DNA of 64,000 nt, taken from contig JADFDQ010000005.1 of assembly GCA_018262705.1 (NCBI GenBank), positions 115,136 through 179,135 of the forward strand. The letters are read 5' to 3'. The translations under genes and the position numbers were made by a program. This document shows, piece by piece, positions 8,594-17,019 of the stretch. The first letter of the stretch is position 1, and every line of letters begins with the position of its first letter. The DNA is from Xanthomonas sp. (lineage in GTDB: Bacteria; Pseudomonadota; Gammaproteobacteria; Xanthomonadales; Xanthomonadaceae). Under the pieces are notes generated by a model. That model worked only from the letters and a program-made list of their open reading frames with translations, was not told the origin of the DNA and searched no databases.

Positions 8594-9871
8594 TCAGCTG
8601 TACCGCGCCGGATCGAACGCCTTTTGATCCACGCAGGGTTCGCGTTCGCACATCAGATCCGCCAGCAACTGCCCGCTGCTGGCGCTCATGCCCACGCCCA
8701 TCATGCCGTGGCCGACCGCCATCCACAGATGCGGGTGTCCGGGCGCGCGGCCGATCAGCGGCAGGTCGTCGCGGCTCATTGGCCGCCAGCCGTACCAGCG
8801 TTCCTGCACCACCGGGCCGATGGGTTCGTGCAGGAACAGGCGTGCGCCGCGTTCCAGCGCGCCGAGCCGGCGTTCGTTGAGACGGCTGTCGTAGCCGGAA
8901 AACTCCATGGTGCTGCCCAAGCAGTAGCCGCCGGGCCAAGCGGTGACGCACACCGAGGGTTCGTGCAGGATCACCGGCCGCTTCGGGATCAGCGCCGGTT
9001 GGCTGTAGGTGATCGAATAGCCCTTGCCGGGCTGGATCGCCTTGCGCAGCCAGCGCAGACCAACTGATGTTGCGATCAGCGTCGTCCACGCGCCGGTTGC
9101 CAACACCGCATCGCGGGCGCGAATGTCTCCTTGCCCCGTATGCGCGTGAACGCCCTGCGCATCGGATTCCAGGCCCAACAACGCGCAATGTTCGACAATG
9201 GTTCCGCCGCGCGCGCGCACGATCCGCGCCAGCTCGGCCACGTAGTGATCCGGCCGTAACGCCGCGTCGCCACGAAAGCGAATGGCGCCGGCCAGCCCCG
9301 GCCTGAAGGCGGGATCGCCGGCTTCGTATTCGGCACCGCCGATCGCCTCGACGTCGATGCCCAGATCGCGCAGCAGCGGCACCTCGCGCAGTTCGCGATC
9401 CAGTTCGCGCCGGGTGCGAAACACGTAATCCTCGCCGGTTTCCGCGAAATCGCATTGCAGGCGGTACTGCTCCACCCAGCGCTGGATGCGCTGGCGTGAA
9501 TCGGACAGCAGCAGTGATTTGGCGCGCGCGCTCGCAAGATAATCGCGGGTGTTGCAGCGGCGCATGAAGCCGAAAAACCAGCGCAGACGCAGTGGATCCA
9601 GCGTCGGTTTAATGAACAGCGGCGCGTCCGGTGTGAACATCCAGCGCGCCGCGCGCCACAGCGTTCCCGGCCCGGCCAATGGCGGTGCGTGGCTTGGGGT
9701 CAGGGTGCCGCAGTTGCCGTGGGAAGCGCCGCTGCCGATGGCGCCGGCATTGATGACGGTGACGCTGCGCCCGGCTTCCAGCAACGCCAGCGCGGTTGCC
9801 AACCCGGATACGCCAGCGCCGACGATCAGGCAGTCGACGTTCGGGGCGATCACGGAGTGGCTGTCTGGCAT
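8594..9871 (-). CDS. D-amino-acid dehydrogenase-like FAD-dependent oxidoreductase
   Basis: 425 residues. The N-terminal dinucleotide-binding fold is clear (CLIVGAGVSGLATALALLEAG), followed by the DAO-family GSGASHGNCGTL. The C-terminal half has the GYCLGSTMEFSGYD and WYGWRPMSRDDLPLIG stretches typical of DadA-like enzymes, which oxidise D-amino acids and pass electrons to the respiratory chain. A TTG at 9889 would add six residues; the ATG at 9871 is preferred. No alanine racemase lies beside it, so a DadA role in alanine catabolism is unproven. Confidence 0.82.
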   Translation of the reverse strand: MPDSHSVIAPNVDCLIVGAGVSGLATALALLEAGRSVTVINAGAIGSGASHGNCGTLTPSHAPPLAGPGTLWRAARWMFTPDAPLFIKPTLDPLRLRWFFGFMRRCNTRDYLASARAKSLLLSDSRQRIQRWVEQYRLQCDFAETGEDYVFRTRRELDRELREVPLLRDLGIDVEAIGGAEYEAGDPAFRPGLAGAIRFRGDAALRPDHYVAELARIVRARGGTIVEHCALLGLESDAQGVHAHTGQGDIRARDAVLATGAWTTLIATSVGLRWLRKAIQPGKGYSITYSQPALIPKRPVILHEPSVCVTAWPGGYCLGSTMEFSGYDSRLNERRLGALERGARLFLHEPIGPVVQERWYGWRPMSRDDLPLIGRAPGHPHLWMAVGHGMMGVGMSASSGQLLADLMCEREPCVDQKAFDPARYS

Positions 9872-9949
9872 GCGTTTTTCTTGAGTCAAAGCGAACCGGC
9901 AGGCCCCGCCCGGATTCGAACCGCGCGGCGCCCCGCCGCAGGCGCGATC

Positions 9950-10432
9950 TCAGTGCGCGTGGCCGCCCTCGCCGTGGACATGGCCGTGGGCAAGTTCTTC
10001 TTCCGTCGCCTCGCGCACATCCACGATTTCGATCTCGAATTCGAGGTCCTTGCCGGCCATCGGGTGGTTGAGATCGACGTCAACCACGGTCATGCCGACC
10101 TTGGTGATGGTGACCGCGCGCTGCCCGAAGTTGGTGTTGAGAACCACCTGGGCGCCCGGCACCAGCGGCTGCTGGCCGAAATGCTTCTTGGGAACGCGCT
10201 GGGTCAGGTTTTCGCGGCGCTCGCCGTAGGCATCGACCGAGGCCACGGCCGCCTTGAAACTGTCGCCCGCCTCGTGACCGTCCATCGCCTTTTCCAGTCC
10301 GGGAATGATCTGCCCGCGTCCAAACAGGATGGCCATCGGCTGGCCGGCCTCCTTCGAACTTTCCAGCGCATCCTTGCCGGCTTCGGCCACGCTGTAGTGG
10401 AACTGCACGACCCGGTCTTTTTCAATCTTCAT
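9950..10432 (-). CDS. slyD: FKBP-type peptidyl-prolyl isomerase SlyD
   Basis: 160 residues. FKBP halves flank the insert-in-flap chaperone domain: DRVVQFHYSVAEAGK and FGRGQIIPGLEKAMDGHE, then the flap insert (RVPKKHFG ... ITKVGMTVVDVDLNHPMAGK). The C-terminus is His-rich (HGHVHGEGGHAH), the metal-binding tail known from SlyD, which can deliver nickel. A GGAAG lies just upstream of the ATG at 10432; a longer open frame to 10513 overlaps the divergent neighbour and is not conserved sequence. Confidence 0.93.
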   Translation of the reverse strand: MKIEKDRVVQFHYSVAEAGKDALESSKEAGQPMAILFGRGQIIPGLEKAMDGHEAGDSFKAAVASVDAYGERRENLTQRVPKKHFGQQPLVPGAQVVLNTNFGQRAVTITKVGMTVVDVDLNHPMAGKDLEFEIEIVDVREATEEELAHGHVHGEGGHAH

Positions 10433-10493
10433 GTGCTTCCTGCCAACGGTGGGGCGCTTGCCGACGCGACGCATTGCGCCGACACTGCGCGGA

Positions 10494-11039
10494 ATGAAAC
10501 CAGCCGACTGCAACCAGCGACCGGACGCGCATTATCGACGCTATGCGCTGTTGGTGCCATTGCTGCTGCTCACCGGCTGCTTCGGCGGCAAGCCCGTTCG
10601 CGAGTCGCCGCGCCCGATCGCCGCACGGCACGATTGGCCGCTGGTCGCGCCCGCCGATCCGGTCAAGGCCAACGCCGTGCTGATGCGCGCGATCAGCCTG
10701 GTCGACACGCCCTACCGCTGGGGCGGCAACACCCCGGAAGCCGGCTTCGACTGCAGCGGACTGGTCAACTACATCTACCGCGACATGCTCAACATGCGCC
10801 TGCCGCGCACGACCGCCGATCTGATCAAGCTCGAAGGTCCGAAGATTCGGCCAGAACAACTTGCCGGCGGCGACCTGGTGTTCTTCGGGACCGGCGGCAA
10901 GGTCAGCCACGTCGGCATTTACGTCGGCGAAGGGCGCTTCGTGCACGCTCCCAGCAGCGGCGGGACGGTACGCCTCGACCGGTTGGACGGCGCCTGGTGG
11001 CGCGATCACTATAGCGGCGCCAGACGCCTGCTGTTCTGA
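10494..11039 (+). CDS. NlpC/P60 family cell-wall peptidase lipoprotein
   Basis: 181 residues. A lipobox LLTGC places the lipidated Cys at about residue 29. The NlpC/P60 domain follows: RWGGNTPEAGFDCSGLV with the nucleophile Cys at about 87, SHVGIYVG with the catalytic His, and FVHAPSSGG. Such enzymes cut D-Glu-DAP or related bonds in peptide stems. The frame is open from 10431, but the ATG at 10494 gives a proper lipoprotein signal. It is divergent from slyD by 61 bp and is followed by a second enzyme of the same family. Confidence 0.88.
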   Translation: MKPADCNQRPDAHYRRYALLVPLLLLTGCFGGKPVRESPRPIAARHDWPLVAPADPVKANAVLMRAISLVDTPYRWGGNTPEAGFDCSGLVNYIYRDMLNMRLPRTTADLIKLEGPKIRPEQLAGGDLVFFGTGGKVSHVGIYVGEGRFVHAPSSGGTVRLDRLDGAWWRDHYSGARRLLF

Positions 11040-11164
11040 AACTTCCCGGGTTCGAACATTGCACTTTGTGCCATCCCGTGGCTCATGCTCCGATCTGCAG
11101 TCGCCGCAATCGCCCGCAACGGAATTGCCGCCCATTCGAGGACAGCCGATGGAGGTCAAAACCG

Positions 11165-11186
11165 CCAATTCATGTAAATGAATTGG
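11165..11186. other. AT-rich perfect palindrome upstream of the second NlpC/P60 gene
   Basis: Arms CCAATTCAT (11165-11173) and ATGAATTGG (11178-11186) flank a 4-base spacer. It lies about 110 bp before the next gene, in a 250-bp gap that is noticeably less GC-rich than its surroundings. It could be an operator or a small hairpin; on the minus strand it is followed by a short T-rich run. No regulator is identified. Confidence 0.4.
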
Positions 11187-11293
11187 GAAAATCAATAACT
11201 TGGCGCATCTATCCTCGCCTGATTAACGTTTTTTGAACCCTTGACCGGTGCCCAGCCGGCATAGTGCGACCTGTTTTTGATCGTGATGACCGC

Positions 11294-12016
11294 GTGAAGC
11301 CAGCAAACCTGCCGCACAGCCATCCCGCCCGCCCCGCCCGTTCGGGGTATTTCCGCATCATTTCGGCACTGCTGCTTGCCGCTGCCTGCGTGCCCGCGCT
11401 GGCGAGCACGACCGAAACCGCTCAGCCGGCCAATCAGGCGGCTGCGACCCCGGTTGTCGCCGCTGCTGCAACTCCGGTCGTCACCGCTGCCACCGCTGCC
11501 ATTCTGCCTGCCGCTCCTGCCATCCCGGCGCTGTCGGCAGAACTGGCCTCCCCACAGCCGGCCATCACGGCATCGGACAGGACGCGTACCGCACGCGCCA
11601 TGGTTCCGCAGGCCGCTTCCGTATCCAACGATCGCTCGCTGGTACGCACGGTCATGCAGCGCGCCTTCTCCCTGCTCGGCACGCCCTACCGCTGGGGCGG
11701 CACTTCGCCGGAAAGCGGTTTTGACTGCAGCGGGCTGGTCGGCTATGTGTTCCGTACCATCGGCATCAACCTGCCGCGCGTCTCGCGCGCCATGGCGGGC
11801 GAAGGCACCCCGGTCACCGACCGCAGCGCGCTGGCCGAGGGCGACCTGGTCTTTTTCGGACGCCGTGGGCGCATCGATCACGTCGGTATCTACATCGGCA
11901 ACGGCATGTTCGTGCACTCGCCGCGTACCGGCCGCGACGTCACCGTGTCCAGCCTGAGCGACGGCTACTGGTCGCAGAAGTTCCTGTCCGCACGCCGACT
12001 GGCGGTTGGCAGCTAA
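11294..12016 (+). CDS. Secreted NlpC/P60 family cell-wall peptidase
   Basis: About 240 residues. A hydrophobic signal segment (IISALLLAAACVPALA) is followed by a low-complexity Ala/Thr/Pro linker of roughly 60 residues and then an NlpC/P60 domain: RWGGTSPESGFDCSGLV (nucleophile Cys), IDHVGIYIG (His) and FVHSPRTGRDV. It is a paralogue of the preceding lipoprotein but appears released or periplasmic rather than lipidated. The start is uncertain: GTG codons at 11264 and 11294 are both in frame and neither has a good ribosome site. Confidence 0.82.
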   Translation: MKPANLPHSHPARPARSGYFRIISALLLAAACVPALASTTETAQPANQAAATPVVAAAATPVVTAATAAILPAAPAIPALSAELASPQPAITASDRTRTARAMVPQAASVSNDRSLVRTVMQRAFSLLGTPYRWGGTSPESGFDCSGLVGYVFRTIGINLPRVSRAMAGEGTPVTDRSALAEGDLVFFGRRGRIDHVGIYIGNGMFVHSPRTGRDVTVSSLSDGYWSQKFLSARRLAVGS

Positions 12017-12044
12017 CGCAGCGCTCATTACGGACATCAAGACA

Positions 12045-12074
12045 CAACATCGCCGCCGGGCGGCGTTGTTTTTT
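12045..12074 (+). terminator. Rho-independent terminator after the NlpC/P60 gene
   Basis: CAAC-(AT)-CGCCGC pairs with GCGGCG-TTG around a CGG loop, with a two-base bulge, and is followed by TTTTTT (12069-12074). It lies 28 bp after the stop codon and just before the end of the convergent thioesterase gene. Confidence 0.8.
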
Positions 12075-12084
12075 CCACCCGCCA

Positions 12085-12588
12085 TCAACCGGAACTTGGC
12101 TGCCGGTAATCCGCCGCGGCCTGTTCGACATCCCTGCCCAGTGCCATGATCTTCATGGCGTACTCGGACAGACGGCGGTCTTCTTCGGTCTGCGACAACC
12201 ATGTCGGAACGGCGGTCGGCGTACCCTGTGCCGCGTCCAGCGCCACGAACACGATGACGCAGCGCGTGCACAGCCGGCCATCATTGTCGCCATCGTCGGC
12301 GCGCGGATCGCGAGCGCGCACGTCTACCGCGAAATGCATCGACGTGGTGCCGGTATGGATCAGCATGGCATCCACGCTGACCAGATCCCCGATCAGGATC
12401 GGCGCAACGAAGCGGATCCCTTCCACGGCCACGGTGACGCTGTAGCAGCCGCTCCAGCCGACCGCGGCGGCATAGCCGCACTGGTCGATCCAGCGCATCA
12501 CCTGCCCGCCGTGCACCTTGCCGCCGAAGTTCACGTCCGACGGCTCGGCGAGGAAGCGCATGGTCAGTTGGCGCTGGCGACCGCTCAC
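12085..12588 (-). CDS. Acyl-CoA thioesterase (hotdog fold, YciA/ACOT type)
   Basis: 167 residues. The hotdog signature is seen in DVNFGGKVHGGQVMRWIDQCGY, with Asn and Asp at the positions used for catalysis in YciA-like thioesterases, followed by VTVAVEGIRFVAPILIGDLV. The likely start is a GTG at 12588, one base after the ssb stop codon, giving the usual family N-terminus; an ATG at 12561 would cut it short. Translation is probably coupled to ssb. Exact acyl-chain preference is unknown. Confidence 0.82.
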   Translation of the reverse strand: MSGRQRQLTMRFLAEPSDVNFGGKVHGGQVMRWIDQCGYAAAVGWSGCYSVTVAVEGIRFVAPILIGDLVSVDAMLIHTGTTSMHFAVDVRARDPRADDGDNDGRLCTRCVIVFVALDAAQGTPTAVPTWLSQTEEDRRLSEYAMKIMALGRDVEQAAADYRQPSSG

Positions 12589-12589
12589 G

Positions 12590-13093
12590 CTAGAACGGGA
12601 TGTCGTCGTCGCCGAAGGGGACGTCGTTTCCGTAATCCGGCGCCTTCTCGGCTGTCTGGTCAGATGCCGGCTCACGGCGCTGGGCCGGCTGCCGCTGCGG
12701 ACGCTCGCCGCCATAGCCACCGCCACTGCGCTGCTGGCCTTCGCCACCGCCACGCGCGCCGTCACGCCCGCCCAGCATCTGCATCTCACCGCAGATGATG
12801 TCGGTGGTGTAGTGCTTGACGCCGTCCTTGTCGTAGGAGCCATATTCAATATGACCCTCGATATAGACCTGACTTCCCTTGGTCAGATACATTTTGGCGG
12901 TTTCGGCCGTTTTGCCGAAGATCTTGACCCGATGCCACTCGGTCTTCTCCTGCCAATTCCCGTCGCGATCCTTGCGCGCCGAGGTCGTGGCAACGCTCAG
13001 CGTTGCAATGGTCGTGCCGCTTTGGGTCGAGCGAACATCCGGGTCGTTGCCCAGATTGCCGATCAAAATCACCTTGTTGATGCCGCGCGCCAT
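12590..13093 (-). CDS. ssb: Single-stranded DNA-binding protein
   Basis: 167 residues. OB-fold N-terminal part (GINKVILIGNLGNDPDVR, TEWHRVKIFGKTAETA, SQVYIEGHIEY), a Gly/Gln/Arg-rich disordered linker of about 45 residues, and the acidic tip DDDIPF that recruits replication and repair partners. Divergent from ispB across about 190 bp. Confidence 0.97.
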   Translation of the reverse strand: MARGINKVILIGNLGNDPDVRSTQSGTTIATLSVATTSARKDRDGNWQEKTEWHRVKIFGKTAETAKMYLTKGSQVYIEGHIEYGSYDKDGVKHYTTDIICGEMQMLGGRDGARGGGEGQQRSGGGYGGERPQRQPAQRREPASDQTAEKAPDYGNDVPFGDDDIPF

Positions 13094-13281
13094 ACCCTTG
13101 CCTCATCTCGTGTCGTCCGGATCGGACGACGGTATTGAAGTATAACGGCGGCGGCGGCGCAGCCGGCGAAAGCCGCAGAAAAGGGTCGGAAAACACCTTG
13201 ACCGTCGCTGGCAACCCTACAGGCTTTGGATGGACTTGTCCGGCGTCGCCTTATACTTGGCAGTCGCCTCCGAGTCTGTCC

Positions 13282-14280
13282 ATGCCCGATACCCCCGCTC
13301 CGACAGCCACCCCAGACCTGCGCACAATCCAGACGCTGACAGCGCCCGACATGGCAGCGCTCGACGCGCTGATCCGGCACCGCTTGGACTCGGACGTGGT
13401 GCTCATCCAGCAGGTCGCCGAATACATCATCGGTGCCGGCGGCAAGCGTCTGCGTCCGATGCTGCTGCTGCTCGCCGCGCGTGCGCTGGGCCATGGCGGG
13501 ACCGACGCGCACCAGCTCGCGGCGGTGGTCGAGTTCATCCACACCGCCACCTTGTTGCACGACGACGTGGTCGATGAATCCGATCTGCGCCGTGGCCGCC
13601 AAACCGCAAATGCGGTCTGGGGCAATGCCGCTTCGGTGCTGGTCGGGGATTTCCTGTATTCGCGCAGCTTCCAGCTGATGGTCGAACTGGATCGGATGCC
13701 GGTGATGAAGCTGCTGGCCGACACCACCAACACGATTGCCGAAGGCGAAGTGCTGCAGCTGCTGCACATCCACAACCCGGACACCGACGAAGCCGCCTAC
13801 CTGCGGGTGATCGAGCGCAAGACCGCGATATTGTTCGCGGCAGCCGGCGAGCTGGGCGGCATGCTGGCCGGCAGCGACGCCGCGGTCTGCCGCGCCCTGC
13901 GCGACTACGGTCTCAACCTCGGTTACGCCTTCCAGATTGCCGACGACGTGCTCGACTACGCCTCCGACGCCGCCACGCTGGGCAAGAACCTCGGCGACGA
14001 TCTGGCCGAAGGTAAGGCCACGCTGCCGCTGATCCACGCAATGGCGCACTCGGAAGCGGCCGTTCGCGATGCGCTGCGGCGGATCGTCGAACAGGGCGAC
14101 CGCGACGGGCTGGCCACGGCGCAGGCGGCGATCCAGCGCTGCGACAGCCTGAGCTACAGCCGCAAGCAAGCGCTGGCCTATGCGCAGACGGCCGAAGCGG
14201 CGCTGCGCCTGCTCCCCGACAATGCGTATACGGGTGCGCTGCGCGGGCTGGCGCGCTATGCGCTCAGCCGGGATCACTGA
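13282..14280 (+). CDS. ispB: Polyprenyl (octaprenyl-type) diphosphate synthase
   Basis: 332 residues. Both Asp-rich motifs of trans-prenyltransferases are present: LLHDDVVDE (first) and IADDVLDY (second), with GGKRLRPMLLLL before them. It extends isoprenoid chains for the ubiquinone side chain. The chain length cannot be read with certainty; IspB is the best fit by length and sequence. The frame is open to 13135 but the ATG at 13282 starts the protein-like sequence. Confidence 0.9.
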   Translation: MPDTPAPTATPDLRTIQTLTAPDMAALDALIRHRLDSDVVLIQQVAEYIIGAGGKRLRPMLLLLAARALGHGGTDAHQLAAVVEFIHTATLLHDDVVDESDLRRGRQTANAVWGNAASVLVGDFLYSRSFQLMVELDRMPVMKLLADTTNTIAEGEVLQLLHIHNPDTDEAAYLRVIERKTAILFAAAGELGGMLAGSDAAVCRALRDYGLNLGYAFQIADDVLDYASDAATLGKNLGDDLAEGKATLPLIHAMAHSEAAVRDALRRIVEQGDRDGLATAQAAIQRCDSLSYSRKQALAYAQTAEAALRLLPDNAYTGALRGLARYALSRDH

Positions 14281-14338
14281 GTCGCATCCGTCCACCCCTG
14301 CTGTTCGCTGGTTCTGCTCCGCCCCTTCGCGACGCCCG

Positions 14339-14647
14339 TCAGACGCCTGGGGTTCTCCAGTAAACCCAACTGGTCCAGAGCATGGCTGCAATCAGCGCCA
14401 CGGCCCAGATTCGCAGCAGTCGCGCCTGCCCGGCCAGCGGCGCATAGCGACTTTCCGGCAGATCCTTGCGTCGCATCAGATTGACGAGATGCGCGTGGCC
14501 GTTGAAAGCCGTCCAGAAAATCGAAGGCTCGCCGATCTCTCGTGAAAGCTCGGGATCGATCTGTTTCAGCGTGCAATGAAACCGGTACATCAGCCAGAAC
14601 CACACGACGAACACCAACCCGCAGATGACTGTTGCCGCTGCCAGCAT
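14339..14647 (-). CDS. Small two-helix inner-membrane protein
   Basis: 102 residues. Transmembrane segments lie at about 4-22 (AAATVICGLVFVVWFWLMY) and 79-97 (RIWAVALIAAMLWTSWVYW), separated by a soluble stretch of about 55 residues with charged and aromatic residues. The topology recalls UspB-type small membrane proteins, but the identity is not clear enough to name. It starts 14 bp after the dienelactone hydrolase stop and is probably co-transcribed with it. Confidence 0.6.
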   Translation of the reverse strand: MLAAATVICGLVFVVWFWLMYRFHCTLKQIDPELSREIGEPSIFWTAFNGHAHLVNLMRRKDLPESRYAPLAGQARLLRIWAVALIAAMLWTSWVYWRTPGV

Positions 14648-14661
14648 GATGTCTGTTCAGG

Positions 14662-15441
14662 CTAACGCCCGAACCGCTCCGCAAAAAAGGCATGCATCAT
14701 TGAATAGGCACGCTTGGCCGCGCGCGGGTCGTATTTGCAGCCGGGGCGGTTGGCGGTTTCCAGCGCGAAGCAATGCACCGCGCCGCCGAAGTTGACGAAC
14801 TGCCAGTCGGCGCCGGCGCGATCCATTTCTTCCTCGAACGGCATGATCGCGGCTTTCTGGCTGGCATCGGCCGCGCCGTTGAGCACCAGAATCGGCGTCT
14901 TGATGGCATTCGGCGCCGCCGGCAGTTCGGTGTGCAAGCCGCCGTGGAAGGTGACGACACCGGCCAGATGCGCGCCGCTGCGCGCCAGTTCCAGCACCGA
15001 AGATCCGCCGAAACAAAAGCCGAACGCGCCGATGCGTGATGCATCCAGCGGCACCGACCCCGCCTGCGCCTTGAATGCCGCCAGCGCCGCGTGCACCCGC
15101 GCGCGCATGACGTCTGGCTTTGCCAGCAGCGCGCCAACGAGCTGCCCGGCCTCGGCATCACCGGCGGGGGCCTTGCTGCCCTTGCCGTACATGTCGACCA
15201 CGAACACCACGTAATCGCGCCCGGCCTGTTGCCGCGCCTTGTCCAGCGCAGACGCCGTCACGCCGTACCAGTCCGGCACCATCAAAAGGCCCGGACGTTT
15301 GGCGCTTCCGGCATCGTCATAGACCACATAGCCGCTGAAGTGGTCGGAACCCACGCTCCATTCGACCGCTTTCGTCTGCATCTTCGCCACTCCCGGCAAT
15401 GCGAACAGCAACAGGATCAGTCCGAACAGGATACGGCGCAT
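14662..15441 (-). CDS. Secreted dienelactone hydrolase family protein
   Basis: 259 residues with a signal peptide (MRRILFGLILLLFALPGVA). The alpha/beta-hydrolase core has the nucleophile Cys in GAFGFCFGGSS, an acid near GAADAS and the His in VNFGGAVHCFAL, the Cys-Asp-His triad of dienelactone hydrolases. The signal peptide sets it apart from the cytoplasmic chlorocatechol enzymes; the substrate is unknown. The ATG at 15441 is chosen because it begins the signal; the frame is open further upstream. Confidence 0.85.
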   Translation of the reverse strand: MRRILFGLILLLFALPGVAKMQTKAVEWSVGSDHFSGYVVYDDAGSAKRPGLLMVPDWYGVTASALDKARQQAGRDYVVFVVDMYGKGSKAPAGDAEAGQLVGALLAKPDVMRARVHAALAAFKAQAGSVPLDASRIGAFGFCFGGSSVLELARSGAHLAGVVTFHGGLHTELPAAPNAIKTPILVLNGAADASQKAAIMPFEEEMDRAGADWQFVNFGGAVHCFALETANRPGCKYDPRAAKRAYSMMHAFFAERFGR

Positions 15442-15523
15442 GGCACGGCTTCTCGGCGATGACCCAACTACGCTACTCGATCTAGATTCAATGCGCGTGA
15501 ACTGACGGCATGTCACTGGCAGG

Positions 15524-15577
15524 CCGCCCCTCATCCGGCCTGCGGCCACCGTCTCCCCGTCGCTACGGGGGCAAAGG
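15524..15577. repeat. Palindromic intergenic repeat (CTCATCCGG family)
   Basis: The sequence contains CCCCTCATCCGG, a GGCCTGCGGCC palindrome and then a CCGTCTCCCCG/CGGGG hairpin. Read on the other strand, it has the same order of parts as the element at 46078-46123 (hairpin, then GGTGG, a small palindrome, then CCGGATGAGGG). It lies between the dienelactone hydrolase start and the murD2 stop. Confidence 0.6.
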
Positions 15578-15600
15578 AAACAGCCATGCTTGCCGGGAAA

Positions 15601-17019
15601 CTAGCCGATCCCCATGCCCTCGATCCCGGAGATGAGTTCCGGATCGAAGCCGGCCAGTTGGGCGAAATGACGACCGCGCTCGACATAATTGCGGTAGGGG
15701 CCGAAGCTGGGTGCGCCGGGCGAAAGTAGGATCACTCCGCGCCCACGCAATGCCATGCGCGCCTTGGCCACGGCGTCTTCGAGATCGTCCGCCGCCGCCA
15801 GCGCAAAGCCGCAATCCTGCGCCAGCGGCGCCAGCAGATCGTGGATGCGCGGCCCGTTCTGGCCCATCGTGATGACGGCGCTCGGTGCGTGCACGCGCAG
15901 CGATTCGGCAAACTCGTCCCAGGGCAGGCCGCGGTCGTGGCCGCCGACCAGCACCGCCACCGGCCGATCCGCGTACAGCGCCAGCGCGGCGCGGGTGGCC
16001 ATCGGCGTGGTGCTGATCGAATCATTCACATAGAGGAGACCGTCGCGCTCGCCGAGCGGCTGCAGCCGGTGCGGCAGCGGGTGAAAGCTGGCGGCGCGGG
16101 GCGCCAGCGCGCGGGCATCGAGGCCGAACGCTTCCAGCGCGGTCAGCACCGCGCACAGATTGCTGCGGTTGTGCTGGCCGGGCAGCGGCAGCTTCGATGC
16201 GTCCATCACGAAGTCGTTGCCGCGATACAGCGCATCGCCGCGCAGATGCCAGCCCTGCGCATTGGCGTACCAGCGGATTTCGCTGTCGGGCAATTGCAGC
16301 TTCGCCAGCAGCGGGTCGGAGGCGTTGAGCACCACAAAGCGCGGGCACGCCGCGGTCACCAGCGCCAGCTTGTCGGCGTAATAGCGCTGCGCGCTGCCGT
16401 GCCAGTCGAGGTGTTCGGGATGCAAATTGGTGACGATGGCGATCTGCGGGCGCACGCCCGAGGCGGCCACATCGCGGGTCTGATAGCTGGACAATTCAAT
16501 GGCCCAAGCGTCGGTCTGCGCGTCAAGCAGCTCCAGCAGCGGCACGCCGATATTGCCGGCAAGCGCGGCACGCAGTCCCGCCGCCCGCAGCAGGTGCGCC
16601 AGCAGCGCAGTGGTGGTGCTCTTGCCCTTGGTGCCGGTGACGCAGAAGGTGCGCGCCATCGTGCGATCTTGCGCATGTTCGGCGAACCACAGCGCGGTGC
16701 CGCCGATGAAACGCGTGCCGCGTTGCGCGGCAAACACGGCTTCCGGCTTGTTCGGACTGATGCCTGGGGATTTGACGACAATATCGAACCGCGCCAACCG
16801 TTCCCCATCGACGGCGGTGTCGATCGACAACAAGGCATCGCCTGGTGCCATGGCTGCGTCGGCTTCGATGGCATTGCAAAACAGCGTCAGCGGCAATTCC
16901 GGCAGACGCGCGCGCACGGCCCGATAGGCAGCGCGGCCTTCCCCACCCCAGCCCCACAGCGCCACCCGCCGCCCGGACAGATCGGCGATTCGCAAATGCT
17001 CAGGCAGCGAAGCGGTCAC
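15601..17019 (-). CDS. murD2: UDP-MurNAc-L-Ala--L-Glu ligase, MurD2 type
   Basis: 472 residues of the Mur ligase fold: Rossmann-like N-terminal domain ([18 protein letters not shown]), central ATPase with [19 protein letters not shown], then AIELSSYQT and [11 protein letters not shown], and a C-terminal domain with [12 protein letters not shown]. It overlaps the start of the upstream gene product's end by 20 bp; that partner is MurL. In Xanthomonas, MurD2 is known to add L-Glu instead of D-Glu, and MurL then epimerises it. The L-Glu preference is inferred from the pairing, not from a residue I can point to. Confidence 0.85.
   Translation of the reverse strand: MTASLPEHLRIADLSGRRVALWGWGGEGRAAYRAVRARLPELPLTLFCNAIEADAAMAPGDALLSIDTAVDGERLARFDIVVKSPGISPNKPEAVFAAQRGTRFIGGTALWFAEHAQDRTMARTFCVTGTKGKSTTTALLAHLLRAAGLRAALAGNIGVPLLELLDAQTDAWAIELSSYQTRDVAASGVRPQIAIVTNLHPEHLDWHGSAQRYYADKLALVTAACPRFVVLNASDPLLAKLQLPDSEIRWYANAQGWHLRGDALYRGNDFVMDASKLPLPGQHNRSNLCAVLTALEAFGLDARALAPRAASFHPLPHRLQPLGERDGLLYVNDSISTTPMATRAALALYADRPVAVLVGGHDRGLPWDEFAESLRVHAPSAVITMGQNGPRIHDLLAPLAQDCGFALAAADDLEDAVAKARMALRGRGVILLSPGAPSFGPYRNYVERGRHFAQLAGFDPELISGIEGMGIG

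Noticed and set aside
9905..9935. GGTTCGAATCC on the minus strand, resembling a tRNA T-arm
   Set aside because: The flanks do not form the 5-bp T stem or an acceptor stem, and no D or anticodon arm is found upstream.
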